From Woeseiaceae bacterium (lineage in GTDB: Bacteria; Pseudomonadota; Gammaproteobacteria; Steroidobacterales; Woeseiaceae): a DNA stretch of 39,558 bases. The stretch spans positions 1 through 39,558 of the forward strand of contig JAHEFF010000031.1 in the NCBI GenBank assembly GCA_024640315.1, in the 5' to 3' direction. The position numbers were made by a program, and so were the translations under genes. This document shows, piece by piece, positions 17,933 through 27,997 of the stretch (positions are counted from its first letter, which is position 1; the number at the start of each line of letters is the position of its first letter). The notes below the pieces were generated by a model. It was not told the origin of the DNA, ran no database searches, and saw nothing but the letters and a program-made list of their open reading frames with translations.

Positions 17933-18252
17933 TATTTTTCTCCAGAATAATCAGATCGCTCCAGCCAGTCTGTTGGCCGGGCCCGCTTCCTTGATGTCCG
18001 AGAGAATATCCGTGTCTCGTGGACATCTGCAGTTTTAAGTTACTGAAGGATATCACGATAGTTCGCCAGAAAGCGTTACGGAAGGCCGAAGAATTGGCGT
18101 GGATCCGTGGCGATACGGCGATTGTCCGGAGGCATTCTAAAGAATCTGTCGATAGCGCGCTGATGCGCAGCAACAATTGTTTCAGTTCGACGCCCAAGTT
18201 CTGTTAAATTGCCAGTCCGATCAAGGCACTCAGCACAATAAAAGGAATCAAA
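17933..18252. promoter_or_regulatory. 320-bp divergent intergenic region
   Basis: No gene is visible between the TonB receptor and the acyl-CoA ligase. It holds a strong imperfect inverted repeat: GATGTCC (17993-17999) pairs with GGACATC (18021-18027), with GAGA/TCTC inside. A 12-bp symmetrical element ATTCT-AA-AGAAT lies at 18134-18145. The ligase ribosome site AAAGGA is at 18240-18245. Both transcription units must start here; I could not choose clear -35/-10 pairs. Confidence 0.55.
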
Positions 18253-19884
18253 ATGCACGGCTTGATGATGGAGTCTGAACTCCTGATTTCGTCGGTTCTG
18301 CGACACGCAGACAAGAACTTCGGCGATCGGGAAATTGTGTCAGTGACCGCTGACAACCCGCTGCATCGTTACACCTACGCTGATTGTTGTCGCCGTACGC
18401 GTCAACTTGCCAATGCCATAGATAAACTGGGTCTTGATCATGGCGATCGTATTGCGACGCTGGCCTGGAATGACTACCGGCACCTTGAGGCCTACTACGC
18501 AATTGGTGGGGCGGGCTTTGTCTGCCACACGGTGAATCCGAGATTATTCCCTGAGCAGATCGTCTTTATTATCAACCATGCTGAAGACAAATGGCTTTTC
18601 GTCGACCTCCTGATACTTCCGCTCGTAGAAAAGATCGCCGATCAGATTCCGGGTGTGGAAGGATTCGTCGTTTTGACTGACGACGCGAACATGCCTGAAA
18701 CAAGTTTAAAAAACGCGGTTTCCTATGAATCTCTTATCGGCTCCGAAAGCGACGAGTATGAATGGCCTGAATTCGACGAGCGCACTGCCTGCGCGCTTTG
18801 TTACACGTCAGGCACAACGGGCAATCCAAAAGGTGTTCTTTTTAGCCACCGTTCGCAGATCCTGCACGCCTACGCGGCGGTGTCGCCTGATGTCATGGGT
18901 CTTCGGAGTCGCGATTGCGTGCTGCCGGTCGTTCCGCTTTTCCACGTGAATGCCTGGGGTATTCCCTACGCCGCGATGATGGTTGGGACGAAGTTGGTTT
19001 TCCCAGGGCCCAAGATGGGTGACGGAGAAACCTTGTATCAGTTGTTGGAACAGGAAGAGGTGTCTCTTTCTCTGGGCGTTCCAACCGTGTGGCTGGCATT
19101 ACTTCAGTACGCGGAGGCCAGTGGCCAGAAACTCAATCGTCTCGAGCGAACAATTATTGGCGGGGCGGCTGTTCCGGAAGCCATGATCAGGGAATTTCGT
19201 GACAAGCACGACGTGGATGTCATCCAGGGTTGGGGCATGACCGAGATGAGCCCGCTCGGTACGGTTAGCACGCCAAAGTCTGGCACCGAGAACCTGAGCC
19301 CGGACGAAATGATTTCACTGAAGGCCAAAGCAGGGCGCGGCATCTGCGGTGTCGAAATGAGGATTGTTGATGACGAGGGCAAGGAACTGCCCTGGGATGG
19401 CGTGGCCTACGGGGCGTTACAGGTTCGTGGGCCCTGGGTCTGCAGCGATTACTACAAACTTGAAGGTGAAAGTGAATCGCATACGGAAGACGGCTGGTTC
19501 GACACGGGTGATGTCGCAACAATTGATGAACTTGGCTACATGGCGATTACCGATCGCACCAAGGATGTCATTAAATCCGGTGGCGAGTGGATTAGTTCCA
19601 TTGATGTAGAGAATACGGCCATGGGGCACGCGGCGGTGGCCGAGGCAGCGGTGATTGGCGTACCGCATCCAAAATGGACCGAACGCCCGCTGCTGATCAT
19701 CATCAAGGCCGAAGGTGCCGAATTGACCAGTGAGGAAATTCTGCAGTGGCTGGATGGCAAGATCGCAAAGTGGTGGATCCCGGACGATGTCGTGTTCGTC
19801 GATGAAATTCCGCATACTGCGACAGGCAAGATTAAAAAGATCGATTTACGGAAGCAGTTCGCGGACTATAAGTTGCCGGGCTGA
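18253..19884 (+). CDS. Acyl-CoA synthetase (AMP-forming), DmdB/medium-chain ligase-like
   Basis: This 543-residue ligase activates a carboxylic acid to its CoA thioester through an acyl-AMP. The P-loop [11 protein letters not shown] is at residues 184-194; further motifs are the [11 protein letters not shown] substrate segment, [19 protein letters not shown] and the C-terminal catalytic-Lys motif TATGKIKK. The N-terminus ([19 protein letters not shown]) and the [14 protein letters not shown] segment resemble 3-methylmercaptopropionyl-CoA ligase (DmdB) and medium-chain acyl ligases. Family membership is secure; the acid used is not. The ATG at 18253 follows an AAAGGA seven bases upstream. It heads a plus-strand run with the SDR and TesB genes. 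Confidence 0.93.
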   Translation: MHGLMMESELLISSVLRHADKNFGDREIVSVTADNPLHRYTYADCCRRTRQLANAIDKLGLDHGDRIATLAWNDYRHLEAYYAIGGAGFVCHTVNPRLFPEQIVFIINHAEDKWLFVDLLILPLVEKIADQIPGVEGFVVLTDDANMPETSLKNAVSYESLIGSESDEYEWPEFDERTACALCYTSGTTGNPKGVLFSHRSQILHAYAAVSPDVMGLRSRDCVLPVVPLFHVNAWGIPYAAMMVGTKLVFPGPKMGDGETLYQLLEQEEVSLSLGVPTVWLALLQYAEASGQKLNRLERTIIGGAAVPEAMIREFRDKHDVDVIQGWGMTEMSPLGTVSTPKSGTENLSPDEMISLKAKAGRGICGVEMRIVDDEGKELPWDGVAYGALQVRGPWVCSDYYKLEGESESHTEDGWFDTGDVATIDELGYMAITDRTKDVIKSGGEWISSIDVENTAMGHAAVAEAAVIGVPHPKWTERPLLIIIKAEGAELTSEEILQWLDGKIAKWWIPDDVVFVDEIPHTATGKIKKIDLRKQFADYKLPG

Positions 19885-19919
19885 TAGAATTTCAGGCGAT
19901 ATTTTTGTTTGGGTGAATT

Positions 19920-20672
19920 ATGGCTAACGCCTTACGTCTATTCGGCTTAAGAGCCGTTATTACCGGTGCCGCCAGCGGTATCGGCGAGGCTATCGTACGC
20001 ACGCTTGTCAAGCACGGCGCCGAAGTGCTGGCGCTTGACTCGACCAATTCGGGGATCGATACGCATTTCAGTTCGGTTCGGGGCGTTCGAGGCGCAACGG
20101 TGGACCTGAATGCGCCGGATGTCGCCGCCCGTATCGGCGAACTTGCCGCGACCGAGCTTGGTGTGGTCGATATCGTTATCTGTAATTTCAGTCTGTTTGC
20201 CGACGCGCCGATCAGCGATGGTGATGATGACGCGCTGGCCAGAATTATTTCGCGAAAGAACGACCTCGTGGAGGGCATTTGCGCCCAGCTACTCCCGCTG
20301 ATGAAGAGCAGTCCTGCCGGGCGAATTATCATCCTCGGGTTCAATCGCAGCGTGTTTAGTCAGGATGGTTCCGACGCCTATGCGAAATCCGAGGCGGCGA
20401 TTGCGGAGTTGACCCGAAGGCTGGCGGCCGAGACCGCACAATTCGGCATCAACGCCAACTACATTCAACTCGGCGCAATCATGACGCCGGAGAGTCGCCG
20501 GGTGTTCAACAACGATAAAGACTTGCGCGATTTCTGCATTAAGCGATCTGCGGCCAAGCGTCTTGGCGAGCCGGTCGACATTGCAAAGGTTGCACTTTTC
20601 CTGGCCACTGACGATTCGGTTTTTGTAAGTGGTACCGGGATCGTGGTTGACGGTGGATTCTCCGGCGACTGA
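19920..20672 (+). CDS. SDR-family protein with altered catalytic motif
   Basis: The 250-residue protein has the short-chain dehydrogenase Rossmann fold: the nucleotide motif TGAASGIG near residue 15, a VD(L) loop, and a C-terminal SGTGIVVDGGF. The active site looks damaged. The usual NAG is CNF, and the YxxxK motif reads Y154-A-K-S-E158: the Tyr is kept but the catalytic Lys position holds Glu, with a Lys one residue too early to replace it. It may be inactive as a dehydrogenase, or catalyse or bind something else. It lies 35 bp after the ligase and 10 bp before the thioesterase. Codon use looks like that of its neighbours and the frame is intact, so it is not an obvious pseudogene. Confidence 0.88.
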   Translation: MANALRLFGLRAVITGAASGIGEAIVRTLVKHGAEVLALDSTNSGIDTHFSSVRGVRGATVDLNAPDVAARIGELAATELGVVDIVICNFSLFADAPISDGDDDALARIISRKNDLVEGICAQLLPLMKSSPAGRIIILGFNRSVFSQDGSDAYAKSEAAIAELTRRLAAETAQFGINANYIQLGAIMTPESRRVFNNDKDLRDFCIKRSAAKRLGEPVDIAKVALFLATDDSVFVSGTGIVVDGGFSGD

Positions 20673-20682
20673 ACCGGTCCGA

Positions 20683-21585
20683 ATGCATCCCGTCTTAAAG
20701 GATTTGCTTCATCTTTTGAAGCTGGAACGCATCGAAGACAATATATTTCGTGGCGAAAGCCGTGATATCGGTGGTGCGCAGGTCTTCGGCGGACAGGTGC
20801 TGGGTCAGGCCCTGTCGGCCGCGCATCACACCGTCGAAGGACGCCGGGCCCATTCCCTGCATGCCTATTTCCTCCGTCGCGGGGACATGAGTGCACCCAT
20901 TATTTATGATGTGGACCGCTCCAGGGACGGCGGCAGTTTTTCCGTCCGGCGCGTCGTCGCGATCCAGCATGGCCGGCCGATTTTCAACCTGGCCGCCTCT
21001 TTCCAGGTGCCCGAAAGCGGGCTTGAACACCAGGCGGCGATGCCTGACGTTGAAGGCCCCGATGGCCTGCCGGACCTGACGGAAGTTGCGCCGCACATCC
21101 TGGATAAGATCCCTGAAAAAATGCATCGCTACCTGACGAATAAGCGACCTTTTGAATTCAGGCCTGTTCATGCGATGGATTTCATGACACCCGAACCGCA
21201 GCCGCCGGTGAAACACGTGTGGATCAAAGCGGTCGATCAGTTACCCGATGAGCCCGGGCTTCATCAAAACCTGCTTGCCTATATGTCCGACTACGAATTG
21301 CTTGGCACCAGCACCCTGCCGCATGGGCTTCCGTTCGGCCAGGGACGTGTCATGATGGCCAGCCTGGATCATGCACTTTGGTTTCATCGCGAATTTCGCG
21401 TTGATGACTGGCTTTTGTATTCAATGGATAGTCCGAACTCGTCGGGCGCCAGGGGCTTCGCGAGAGGCCAGTTCTTTAGCCGCGACGGCAGACTCGTAGC
21501 ATCGACCACCCAAGAAGGCCTCGTTCGCCTGCTGGCGGAAGAGTCGGTGGGAGCAAAGCGTTCGGACCCCAAAAAACAGGGCTGA
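20683..21585 (+). CDS. tesB: Acyl-CoA thioesterase II
   Basis: The 300-residue double hot-dog thioesterase hydrolyses medium- and long-chain acyl-CoA to free acid and CoA. TesB motifs are GGQVLGQAL near the N-terminus, HSLHAYFLRRGD, and in the second half the AYMSDYELLGT segment with the catalytic Asp, the SLDHALWFHREF block and the TTQEGLVR Gln segment. I start it at the ATG at 20683 (MHPVLKDLLHLLKLERIE), ten bases after the SDR stop; an upstream in-frame GTG overlapping the SDR gene gives residues unlike the family. It closes the ligase-SDR-thioesterase run. The ligase and thioesterase side by side would form a futile pair unless their substrates or timing differ. Confidence 0.93.
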   Translation: MHPVLKDLLHLLKLERIEDNIFRGESRDIGGAQVFGGQVLGQALSAAHHTVEGRRAHSLHAYFLRRGDMSAPIIYDVDRSRDGGSFSVRRVVAIQHGRPIFNLAASFQVPESGLEHQAAMPDVEGPDGLPDLTEVAPHILDKIPEKMHRYLTNKRPFEFRPVHAMDFMTPEPQPPVKHVWIKAVDQLPDEPGLHQNLLAYMSDYELLGTSTLPHGLPFGQGRVMMASLDHALWFHREFRVDDWLLYSMDSPNSSGARGFARGQFFSRDGRLVASTTQEGLVRLLAEESVGAKRSDPKKQG

Positions 21586-21684
21586 GCAGGTCAATGGCGA
21601 ACCAGTCAGAGGCACATCCAGAAAGCGCGAATTAAGCCGGGAGCGATGTCGGTGGCGAGTGGAGCGTGCTGGCGAAGTTTGTAC

Positions 21685-22428
21685 CTACTTTGCTTTTGCC
21701 TGGTTGGCCACGGCAGCAGTCGCTGCAGCGACTGCGTCCGGATCGCCAAGAAAATTCCGTGAGATGGGCTGAAGGTCATCGTCGAGTTCGTAGGCAATCG
21801 GCACGCCGGTCGGGATATTGAATCCTGTGATCTCATCTTCGGAAATACCGTCGAGCATTTTGACCAGCGCTCGAAGACTGTTGCCGTGCGCTGCGATCAG
21901 GACGTTTTTGCCGCTTTTCAGCTCGGGAGCGATCAGTTGCTCCCAACATGGAGTTACCCGTTCCAGCGTTGTCGCAAGTGACTCCGTGGCCGGAAGGTTT
22001 GCAATCCCCCGGTAGCGCTGGTCGTGTGATGGATGTCTTGCGTCATCGACTTCAAGAGCAGGCGGAGGCGTTGCGTAACTTCTGCGCCAGATATGCACCT
22101 GTTCATCACCATATTTTTCAGCCGTTTCGGCCTTGTTGAGCCCCTGCAATGCACCGTAGTGGCGCTCGTTCAATCGCCAGTCGCGGACGACCGGGATCCA
22201 CATGCGGTCCATCTCGTCGAGCATAAGCCAGAGTGTTCGAATGGCGCGCTTCAGGACTGACGTGAATGCGATGTCCATGTCGTAGTCGAGTTCACGCAGG
22301 AGCCGGCCCGCATCTTTTGCTTCCTGAATTCCTTTTTCGGTCAGGTCGACATCATGCCAGCCGGTGAAGAGGTTCTTGAGATTCCAGTCGCTTTGGCCGT
22401 GACGGCAAAGCACAAGTTTTCCTGCCAT
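21685..22428 (-). CDS. gpmA: 2,3-bisphosphoglycerate-dependent phosphoglycerate mutase
   Basis: This glycolytic enzyme interconverts 3- and 2-phosphoglycerate through a phosphohistidine. Its 247 residues begin [16 protein letters not shown], where RHGQS carries the phosphorylated His. [34 protein letters not shown] and the second catalytic His in [10 protein letters not shown] complete the signature. The ATG at 22428 has GGAG five bases upstream; longer in-frame sequence extends into the upstream gene and is not family-like. It lies 28 bp downstream of the glutamate dehydrogenase stop and is probably co-transcribed with it. The C-terminus ends in an Ala-rich tail. Confidence 0.96.
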   Translation of the reverse strand: MAGKLVLCRHGQSDWNLKNLFTGWHDVDLTEKGIQEAKDAGRLLRELDYDMDIAFTSVLKRAIRTLWLMLDEMDRMWIPVVRDWRLNERHYGALQGLNKAETAEKYGDEQVHIWRRSYATPPPALEVDDARHPSHDQRYRGIANLPATESLATTLERVTPCWEQLIAPELKSGKNVLIAAHGNSLRALVKMLDGISEDEITGFNIPTGVPIAYELDDDLQPISRNFLGDPDAVAAATAAVANQAKAK

Positions 22429-22456
22429 GAGTGCTCCGGAGTTTTGAAAAGACGAT

Positions 22457-25400
22457 CTAAAGACTGTCGGTGAGCTTGCGCAATTCCTGGGACGCGACAG
22501 ACAAGGTGGCAAAGTCAATATCCTGCCTGAGCTGCATCTCGGATAAAATCGAATCGAATTTTCGGATAGCAACCGAATTCTTTGTCAGCCACACCTGAAG
22601 AAGTTCCTCGGGCGTCTTGCGGCTGCGGCTACCCAATAGCGTAACTGCGAAATCCCGTCGGATTCTGTAGAAGTCGTCGCGCAGGTTGCTTCGCGCCAAA
22701 GCTTGCCAGCGTCCTTCTACTTCGAGGCCTTCGACGCCGCGGTTCATCCATACGATACCGAGCCGATCGCTCATATCCGAATACATTCGGGCGGTTGCCA
22801 TGACGTCCTTGCGGAATCGGTTCGAGAGATCCGCGATATCGAGACCGCCGCGTGTCAGCAGTAGCGCCGACATCTTTTTCGCAAGTTTCTCCGGCACGCC
22901 ATGGTTCATGTAGTCCTGGGTCGCTTGCTTTTGGCGTTTCTTGGCCGGGCCGATCACGATGCCAAGCGCCCGGGAATATATTGTCGCCATATGATCTTTC
23001 AGTTGGTCAACGGCTTTGACGATATCGAGTTCGTCGCCGTATCTCTCAATAAGCCAGTAACAGGCATGGCGCAGAATCCGGCCGACGTCGAACATCATGC
23101 TCTGCTGCACGCTGGCCGGAATCACATTATCGAGTGCTTCGATCGTATGCCAGATTTCACTCGCCTGGCAGACTTCGCGCGCAACCACGTAGGCCCTGGC
23201 AATTGTCACGATGTCTGCGCCTGTATCGACCTCAACGCGTTTGACGAAAGCGGGTCCCATCCGATTGACGATGTTGTTAGCGATGAGTGTGGCCAGAATT
23301 TGCCTGCTCAGGCGGTGTCCCGGGATCAGATCCACGAAACGCTTGCGCAGCAGTGGCGGGAAGTAGCGCTGCGGATCAGTGGTCAGAAAGTCCTCCAGGC
23401 TCTGTTCCGAAGCCTCTAGCCCGTTGTACAGATCGATCTTGGCATAACTCAATACAACGGCGAGTTCGGGCCGCGCCAGGCCCTGGTGACGCTGCCGCCG
23501 TTCTTCGATTTCAACGTCGTCTGGCAGGAATTCAATGCCGCGATCCAGGAGACCTGTTTTTTCGAGATTGGTGATCAGTCGCGCAGTTTCGTCGAGGCGT
23601 TCGCGTGCCTGGGTCTCCATCATGCTGATAGCTTGAGTTTGCAGATAGTTGCTTCGCAATACGAAACGGGCGACATCATCAGTCATCTCGACCAGCAGTT
23701 TGTTGCGTTCTTCGCGCGACAGGGCACCGCTCTGTTCGGCGGCGCCAAGCAGAATCTTTATGTTGACTTCGCGATCCGAACTGTCGACGCCTGCCGAGTT
23801 GTCGATGAAATCGGTATTGATGCGTCCGCCATTTAGGCTGTATTCGATGCGCGCCAGCTGGGTCAGGCCGAGATTGCCGCCTTCGCCGATGACTTTGCAG
23901 CACAACTCGTTGGCATTGACGCGCACGTTGTCGTTATTTCGGTCCCCGACATCCGCGTGGCTCTCCGTGCTTGCCTTTACGTAGGTGCCAATGCCGCCGT
24001 TCCAGAGCAAGTCGACCTGCATTCGCAAAATGGTACGAATAAGCTCGAGCGGCTGCATGCTGGTCTCGGCTGTGCCGAGCATTTTGCGTACTTCGGGACT
24101 TAAACGAATCTGCTTGGCCTGGCGCGAAAAGACGCCGCCGCCCTTGGAAATCAATTCTTCCCTGTAATCCGCCCAGCTCGACCGCGGCATACGGAAAATG
24201 CGCTGCCGCTCGCGATAGCTTGCCGCAATGTCCGGATCCGGATCGAGAAAAATATGCATGTGGTTGAATGCCGCAACCAGCCTGATCTTCCGCGACAGCA
24301 ACATGCCATTGCCAAATACGTCGCCACTCAGGTCACCGATACCGGCAACGGTAAATTGATCCTTCTGGATATTGATGGCCTGCTCGCGGAAGTGCCTGCT
24401 AACCGCCTCCCAGGCGCCGCGAGCGGTGATGCCCATCTTCTTGTGGTCATAGCCTGCAGAGCCGCCCGACGCGAACGCGTCATCAAGCCAGAAACCGTAG
24501 TCGGCTGAAATGCCGTTGGCGATATCTGAAAATGTCGCTGTGCCCTTGTCCGCCGCGACGACGAGGTAGGGATCATCACCGTCCTTCCGCACAACATCCC
24601 TGGGTGGGACCACCTTGTTGCCCGAAACGTTGTCGGTAATGTCCAGCAGACCGCAGATGAAGGTCCGGTAGCACGCGATTCCTTCTGCCATGATCGCTTC
24701 ACGATCGCCGTCAGGCAGGTGTTTCGGAAAGAAGCCGCCTTTTGCACCTGTTGGCACGATAATGGTGTTCTTGACGACCTGGGCCTTCATCAGGCCCAGG
24801 ACCTCGGTCCGGAAGTCCTCGCGGCGGTCGGACCAGCGAATTCCGCCCCGAGCGATGTCGCCGCCTCGCAAATGCACGCCTTCAACCCTGGGCGAGTACA
24901 CGAAGATCTCGTATTTCGGTTTTGGCCGCGGCGCCTCCGGGATCCTTGCAGGATCGACTTTGATAGAAATACAGGACTTGGGGTTTCCCTCTTCGTCCGA
25001 TTGGAAATAATTCGTTCGGAGTGTTGCGCTGATCGCCCCGGCAAATGCTGTCAAGATCCTGTCTTCGTCGAGGCTCTTCGCCCTGCCGACACGGCGCGCG
25101 ATGGCCGCAGTACAAACCTGCAGCCCTTCGAGACGCTCTTTCTTCGTCAATTTCGGGTCAAACTGCAATTCAAAATGACGTACGAACTCGCTCGCCAGGG
25201 TTGAATGAGCGACAAGTACCTCTTCCATAGACCTCTGGCTGAACGGTATGCCAAGCTGCAGAATGAATTTCGCGTAGCAGCGGATAAGCGACGTTTGCCT
25301 GGCGTCAAGTCCCGCCGCGAGAATCAACTCATTAAAGTTGTCGCTCTCGGCTTCGCCGGTCAATGCCTGCCGAAACCCCTCCTGAAATCTCTCCGCCGCA

Positions 25401-27289
25401 GATTCAATATCAATGTCGCCGGAATTGGCGAGGTGCAGTTGGAAGTCCTGGATCCAGAATAAACCTCCATTGCGCAGCCGAACACGATACGGGCGCTCCG
25501 AGTAGACATCGGTCCCGAGATTTTCAAGCAATGGCAGGACAAGCGACAAGGTCAGCGAATCATCTTTGCTGAACGTACGGAAGTGAAGTGTGTTGGCATC
25601 TGTTCCCGCAGGCTGGTGCAGTAACAAAAAATTGTTGTGTTCGCCTTTGAGCAGGCCGTCGGTGCGTTTGACATCGAGGCAGGCAATCTTGGGGTCCGTA
25701 TCGCCTTCGTAGCCCGGCGAGAAACTCTCGCCGTACTCGCGGTACAGTGCAAAACCTTCGTCCTGGCCGAAACGCTCAATCAATTGCTCACGCAGATGGT
25801 CGCGCCAGCTGACCACAGCGTCCTCGATTCTCTGTTCAATTCGTTTCGTGCTGATCCGTGGTTTATTATCCACGCTGGTACGGACGATCGTGTGCAGCCT
25901 CGCCAGCGGCGAGTCAGTAATTTGAACGCTCGAATCGACCGACAGGCCCTGAAACTCCTGCATCAGAATTTCTTCGACGCGACGCCGAATAAGGGTCGTA
26001 TATTTCTCGCGTGGAACGTAAACGATGCAGGAAAAAAAGCGTCTGAACGTGTCCCTGCGCAGGAAAAACTTAATGCGGCGCCGATCCTGCAAATTCAGAA
26101 TGCCGGTTGTTGTTCGAACGAGATCAGGAACTGAACTTTGAAACAGCTCATCTCGCGGAAATGAATCGATGATGTGCAGCAAGGCTTTGCCGCGGTGCCC
26201 TGAGGGATCGACATTTGCGGCTTTGAGCACTCTCTGGACTTTCAATCGCAGGAGCGGGATGTTGCGGGGGCTTTCGCTGTAGGCGACGGAAGTGAACAGG
26301 CCGATAAAGCGTTTTTCGCCGATCGCATTACCTTTGTTGTCAAAGATCTTTACGCCAACATAGTCGAGGAAGCTGTGGCGGTGAATAGTTGCCCGCGAGT
26401 TGGCTTTGGTTATGATCAGCCAGTCCTTCGTTCGCGTGTGCCGCCGCATTTCCCTGTTAAGTTCGACGGCGCGCCCGCCACGCTCGTCGCGTGACAGAAC
26501 TCCAAGGCCGGAGCCCTTGACTGGCGCCAGGTACAGCTTTTCCCCACGTTTCCTCAGCTTGTACTCGCGATAACCGAGAAACGTGAAATGATCATCGACC
26601 ATCCACTGCAGCAGTGCGTCTGTTTCGACCCGGACAGCGGCATCGGCGCCCGCAGGTCCACGGTTCAGCATCGACGCTGCTTCCAGCATCTTGCCGCGCA
26701 TCTCGCGCCAGTCCCTGACGGAAACCCGGACGTCAGAAAGAACCTTCTGAATTTCATGCTCAAGAATTTTCAGATGCTGCGCGTCAGATTCCCGATCTAC
26801 GGTGAATCGAACATAAGACTCGATGTGGCCACCATCCCCGTCCTTCTCGCCAATGTGCGTCAGCTTGCCGCGGCCGTCCCGATGCACCCGCAGGATTGGA
26901 TGAATGGTCATGTGAATGGCCAGACCCTGCCGATTGATCGCAGCGGATACCGAGTCAACCAGGAATGGCATATTGTCGTTGACCATCTCGATGACGGTGA
27001 ATGCAGACTGATAGCCGTGATGTTCTTCGTCGGGATTGATGATGCGCAACAGCGCTTTACCCGGTTTGCGGACCCCGGCGAAATCGAGATGCGAAGCGGC
27101 GGCTTGTCCCATAATAACCGGCGAGCGCCCCAGCATGTCTTCATACGGAACGTGTGCGAAATACTGGCGCAGGAAGCTTTCGATTTCCTTCTTGGACTGC
27201 AGGCACTTTGGCCGTGGTTTCGTCGCGATGATTTCGTCGATCAGATTATCTGAAAAGTCGCTGGCGCGGCGTTGTTGCTGTTTTGACAC
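22457..27289 (-). CDS. NAD-specific glutamate dehydrogenase, large (180 kDa) class
   Basis: The about 1610-residue enzyme oxidises glutamate to 2-oxoglutarate and ammonium using NAD. It belongs to the giant class found in Streptomyces and Pseudomonas, with about 700-800 residues of N-terminal regulatory sequence (ACT-like regions, [22 protein letters not shown]) before the catalytic domain. The catalytic core includes [20 protein letters not shown], the Lys of VPTGAKGGF (about residue 850), [15 protein letters not shown] and the NAD-binding region near [11 protein letters not shown] choose the GTG at 27289 because GGAG stands eight bases upstream; a GTG at 27298 is in frame but overlaps that ribosome site. 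It lies 145 bp beyond the MarR regulator stop on the same strand, so regulation by that protein is plausible. Confidence 0.96.
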   Translation of the reverse strand: MSKQQQRRASDFSDNLIDEIIATKPRPKCLQSKKEIESFLRQYFAHVPYEDMLGRSPVIMGQAAASHLDFAGVRKPGKALLRIINPDEEHHGYQSAFTVIEMVNDNMPFLVDSVSAAINRQGLAIHMTIHPILRVHRDGRGKLTHIGEKDGDGGHIESYVRFTVDRESDAQHLKILEHEIQKVLSDVRVSVRDWREMRGKMLEAASMLNRGPAGADAAVRVETDALLQWMVDDHFTFLGYREYKLRKRGEKLYLAPVKGSGLGVLSRDERGGRAVELNREMRRHTRTKDWLIITKANSRATIHRHSFLDYVGVKIFDNKGNAIGEKRFIGLFTSVAYSESPRNIPLLRLKVQRVLKAANVDPSGHRGKALLHIIDSFPRDELFQSSVPDLVRTTTGILNLQDRRRIKFFLRRDTFRRFFSCIVYVPREKYTTLIRRRVEEILMQEFQGLSVDSSVQITDSPLARLHTIVRTSVDNKPRISTKRIEQRIEDAVVSWRDHLREQLIERFGQDEGFALYREYGESFSPGYEGDTDPKIACLDVKRTDGLLKGEHNNFLLLHQPAGTDANTLHFRTFSKDDSLTLSLVLPLLENLGTDVYSERPYRVRLRNGGLFWIQDFQLHLANSGDIDIESAAERFQEGFRQALTGEAESDNFNELILAAGLDARQTSLIRCYAKFILQLGIPFSQRSMEEVLVAHSTLASEFVRHFELQFDPKLTKKERLEGLQVCTAAIARRVGRAKSLDEDRILTAFAGAISATLRTNYFQSDEEGNPKSCISIKVDPARIPEAPRPKPKYEIFVYSPRVEGVHLRGGDIARGGIRWSDRREDFRTEVLGLMKAQVVKNTIIVPTGAKGGFFPKHLPDGDREAIMAEGIACYRTFICGLLDITDNVSGNKVVPPRDVVRKDGDDPYLVVAADKGTATFSDIANGISADYGFWLDDAFASGGSAGYDHKKMGITARGAWEAVSRHFREQAINIQKDQFTVAGIGDLSGDVFGNGMLLSRKIRLVAAFNHMHIFLDPDPDIAASYRERQRIFRMPRSSWADYREELISKGGGVFSRQAKQIRLSPEVRKMLGTAETSMQPLELIRTILRMQVDLLWNGGIGTYVKASTESHADVGDRNNDNVRVNANELCCKVIGEGGNLGLTQLARIEYSLNGGRINTDFIDNSAGVDSSDREVNIKILLGAAEQSGALSREERNKLLVEMTDDVARFVLRSNYLQTQAISMMETQARERLDETARLITNLEKTGLLDRGIEFLPDDVEIEERRQRHQGLARPELAVVLSYAKIDLYNGLEASEQSLEDFLTTDPQRYFPPLLRKRFVDLIPGHRLSRQILATLIANNIVNRMGPAFVKRVEVDTGADIVTIARAYVVAREVCQASEIWHTIEALDNVIPASVQQSMMFDVGRILRHACYWLIERYGDELDIVKAVDQLKDHMATIYSRALGIVIGPAKKRQKQATQDYMNHGVPEKLAKKMSALLLTRGGLDIADLSNRFRKDVMATARMYSDMSDRLGIVWMNRGVEGLEVEGRWQALARSNLRDDFYRIRRDFAVTLLGSRSRKTPEELLQVWLTKNSVAIRKFDSILSEMQLRQDIDFATLSVASQELRKLTDSL

Positions 27290-27433
27290 TGCGGGCACTC
27301 CGGCCGTTCAGTTCGCGGCCATATTTGCACAATTATCTGGTAACGCTTTCGGGTGCGAAGGTTAGACCTCTGGCCGGCGCATTACCACCCATCCAGTCCT
27401 CAAATTTGGCAAAAAGTGTGTGCGGGAAGGTTC

Positions 27434-27895
27434 TCAGGGCGAGCTAATCAGGCGCGCCCGGACGAGCAGGCGTTCGATGACGGTATTCAGGGTCGCGATC
27501 TCTTCGTCCGCTAAACCGTGTAACAGGTCCTCTTCCATTGCAAGCGCAAGTGGCGCCACCTCGTCATGTACTTTCCGACCATCTTCCGAAAGCGTGAGAA
27601 TGGATCGCCGGCGGTCGGCATCGGCAAACTCGCGGTCGATTCGGCCGGCTTTGATCAGCTTGGTCACCGCGCGACTGACAGCGACCTTGTCCAGCATCGT
27701 TCTTTCGGCAACTTCGACCGCGGAAAGGCCCGGAAAGCGGCCGACAATCGCGATGACACGCCATTCAGGAATCGTCAGGCCGAAGCGTTTGTCGTAGACA
27801 CGGGCGATCAGGCTCGACACCGTGTGCGAAAGAATCGCCAGCCTGTACGGTAGAAAGTCTTCTAAAATTAACGGTTTATCGTTCTTTTCATCCAT
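27434..27895 (-). CDS. MarR-family transcriptional regulator
   Basis: The 153-residue winged-helix protein has the MarR pattern: an N-terminal dimerisation helix (LPYRLAILSHTVSSLIARVY), EWRVIAIVGRFPGLSAVEVAERTMLDKVAVSRAVTKL as the DNA-binding helices, and the wing DADRRRSILTLSEDG. The C-terminal helices complete the dimer. The start is the ATG at 27895; GAGG lies about ten bases upstream. A palindrome in its own promoter suggests autoregulation. It precedes the glutamate dehydrogenase gene on the same strand and follows zapE, so it may control one or both. The ligand is unknown. Confidence 0.93.
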   Translation of the reverse strand: MDEKNDKPLILEDFLPYRLAILSHTVSSLIARVYDKRFGLTIPEWRVIAIVGRFPGLSAVEVAERTMLDKVAVSRAVTKLIKAGRIDREFADADRRRSILTLSEDGRKVHDEVAPLALAMEEDLLHGLADEEIATLNTVIERLLVRARLISSP

Positions 27896-27935
27896 TCCGG
27901 ATTTACCTCTTCAATACCCGGGAAGCGGGGCCGCG

Positions 27936-27964
27936 ATTCTACTTTGTCGCACAAACTTGTGAAA
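27936..27964 (-). promoter_or_regulatory. marR promoter with palindromic operator in the spacer
   Basis: On the minus strand, -10 TAGAAT (27936-27941) and -35 TTCACA (27958-27963; 16-bp spacer) each match consensus at five of six. Between them lies CACAA-GT-TTGTG (27950-27961), a perfect two-arm palindrome. A regulator bound there would block RNA polymerase, the usual arrangement for a self-repressing MarR protein. Confidence 0.55.
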
Positions 27965-27997
27965 TAGTGGTTTCCCGCCAGCGTTCCGGAGTCCGGA

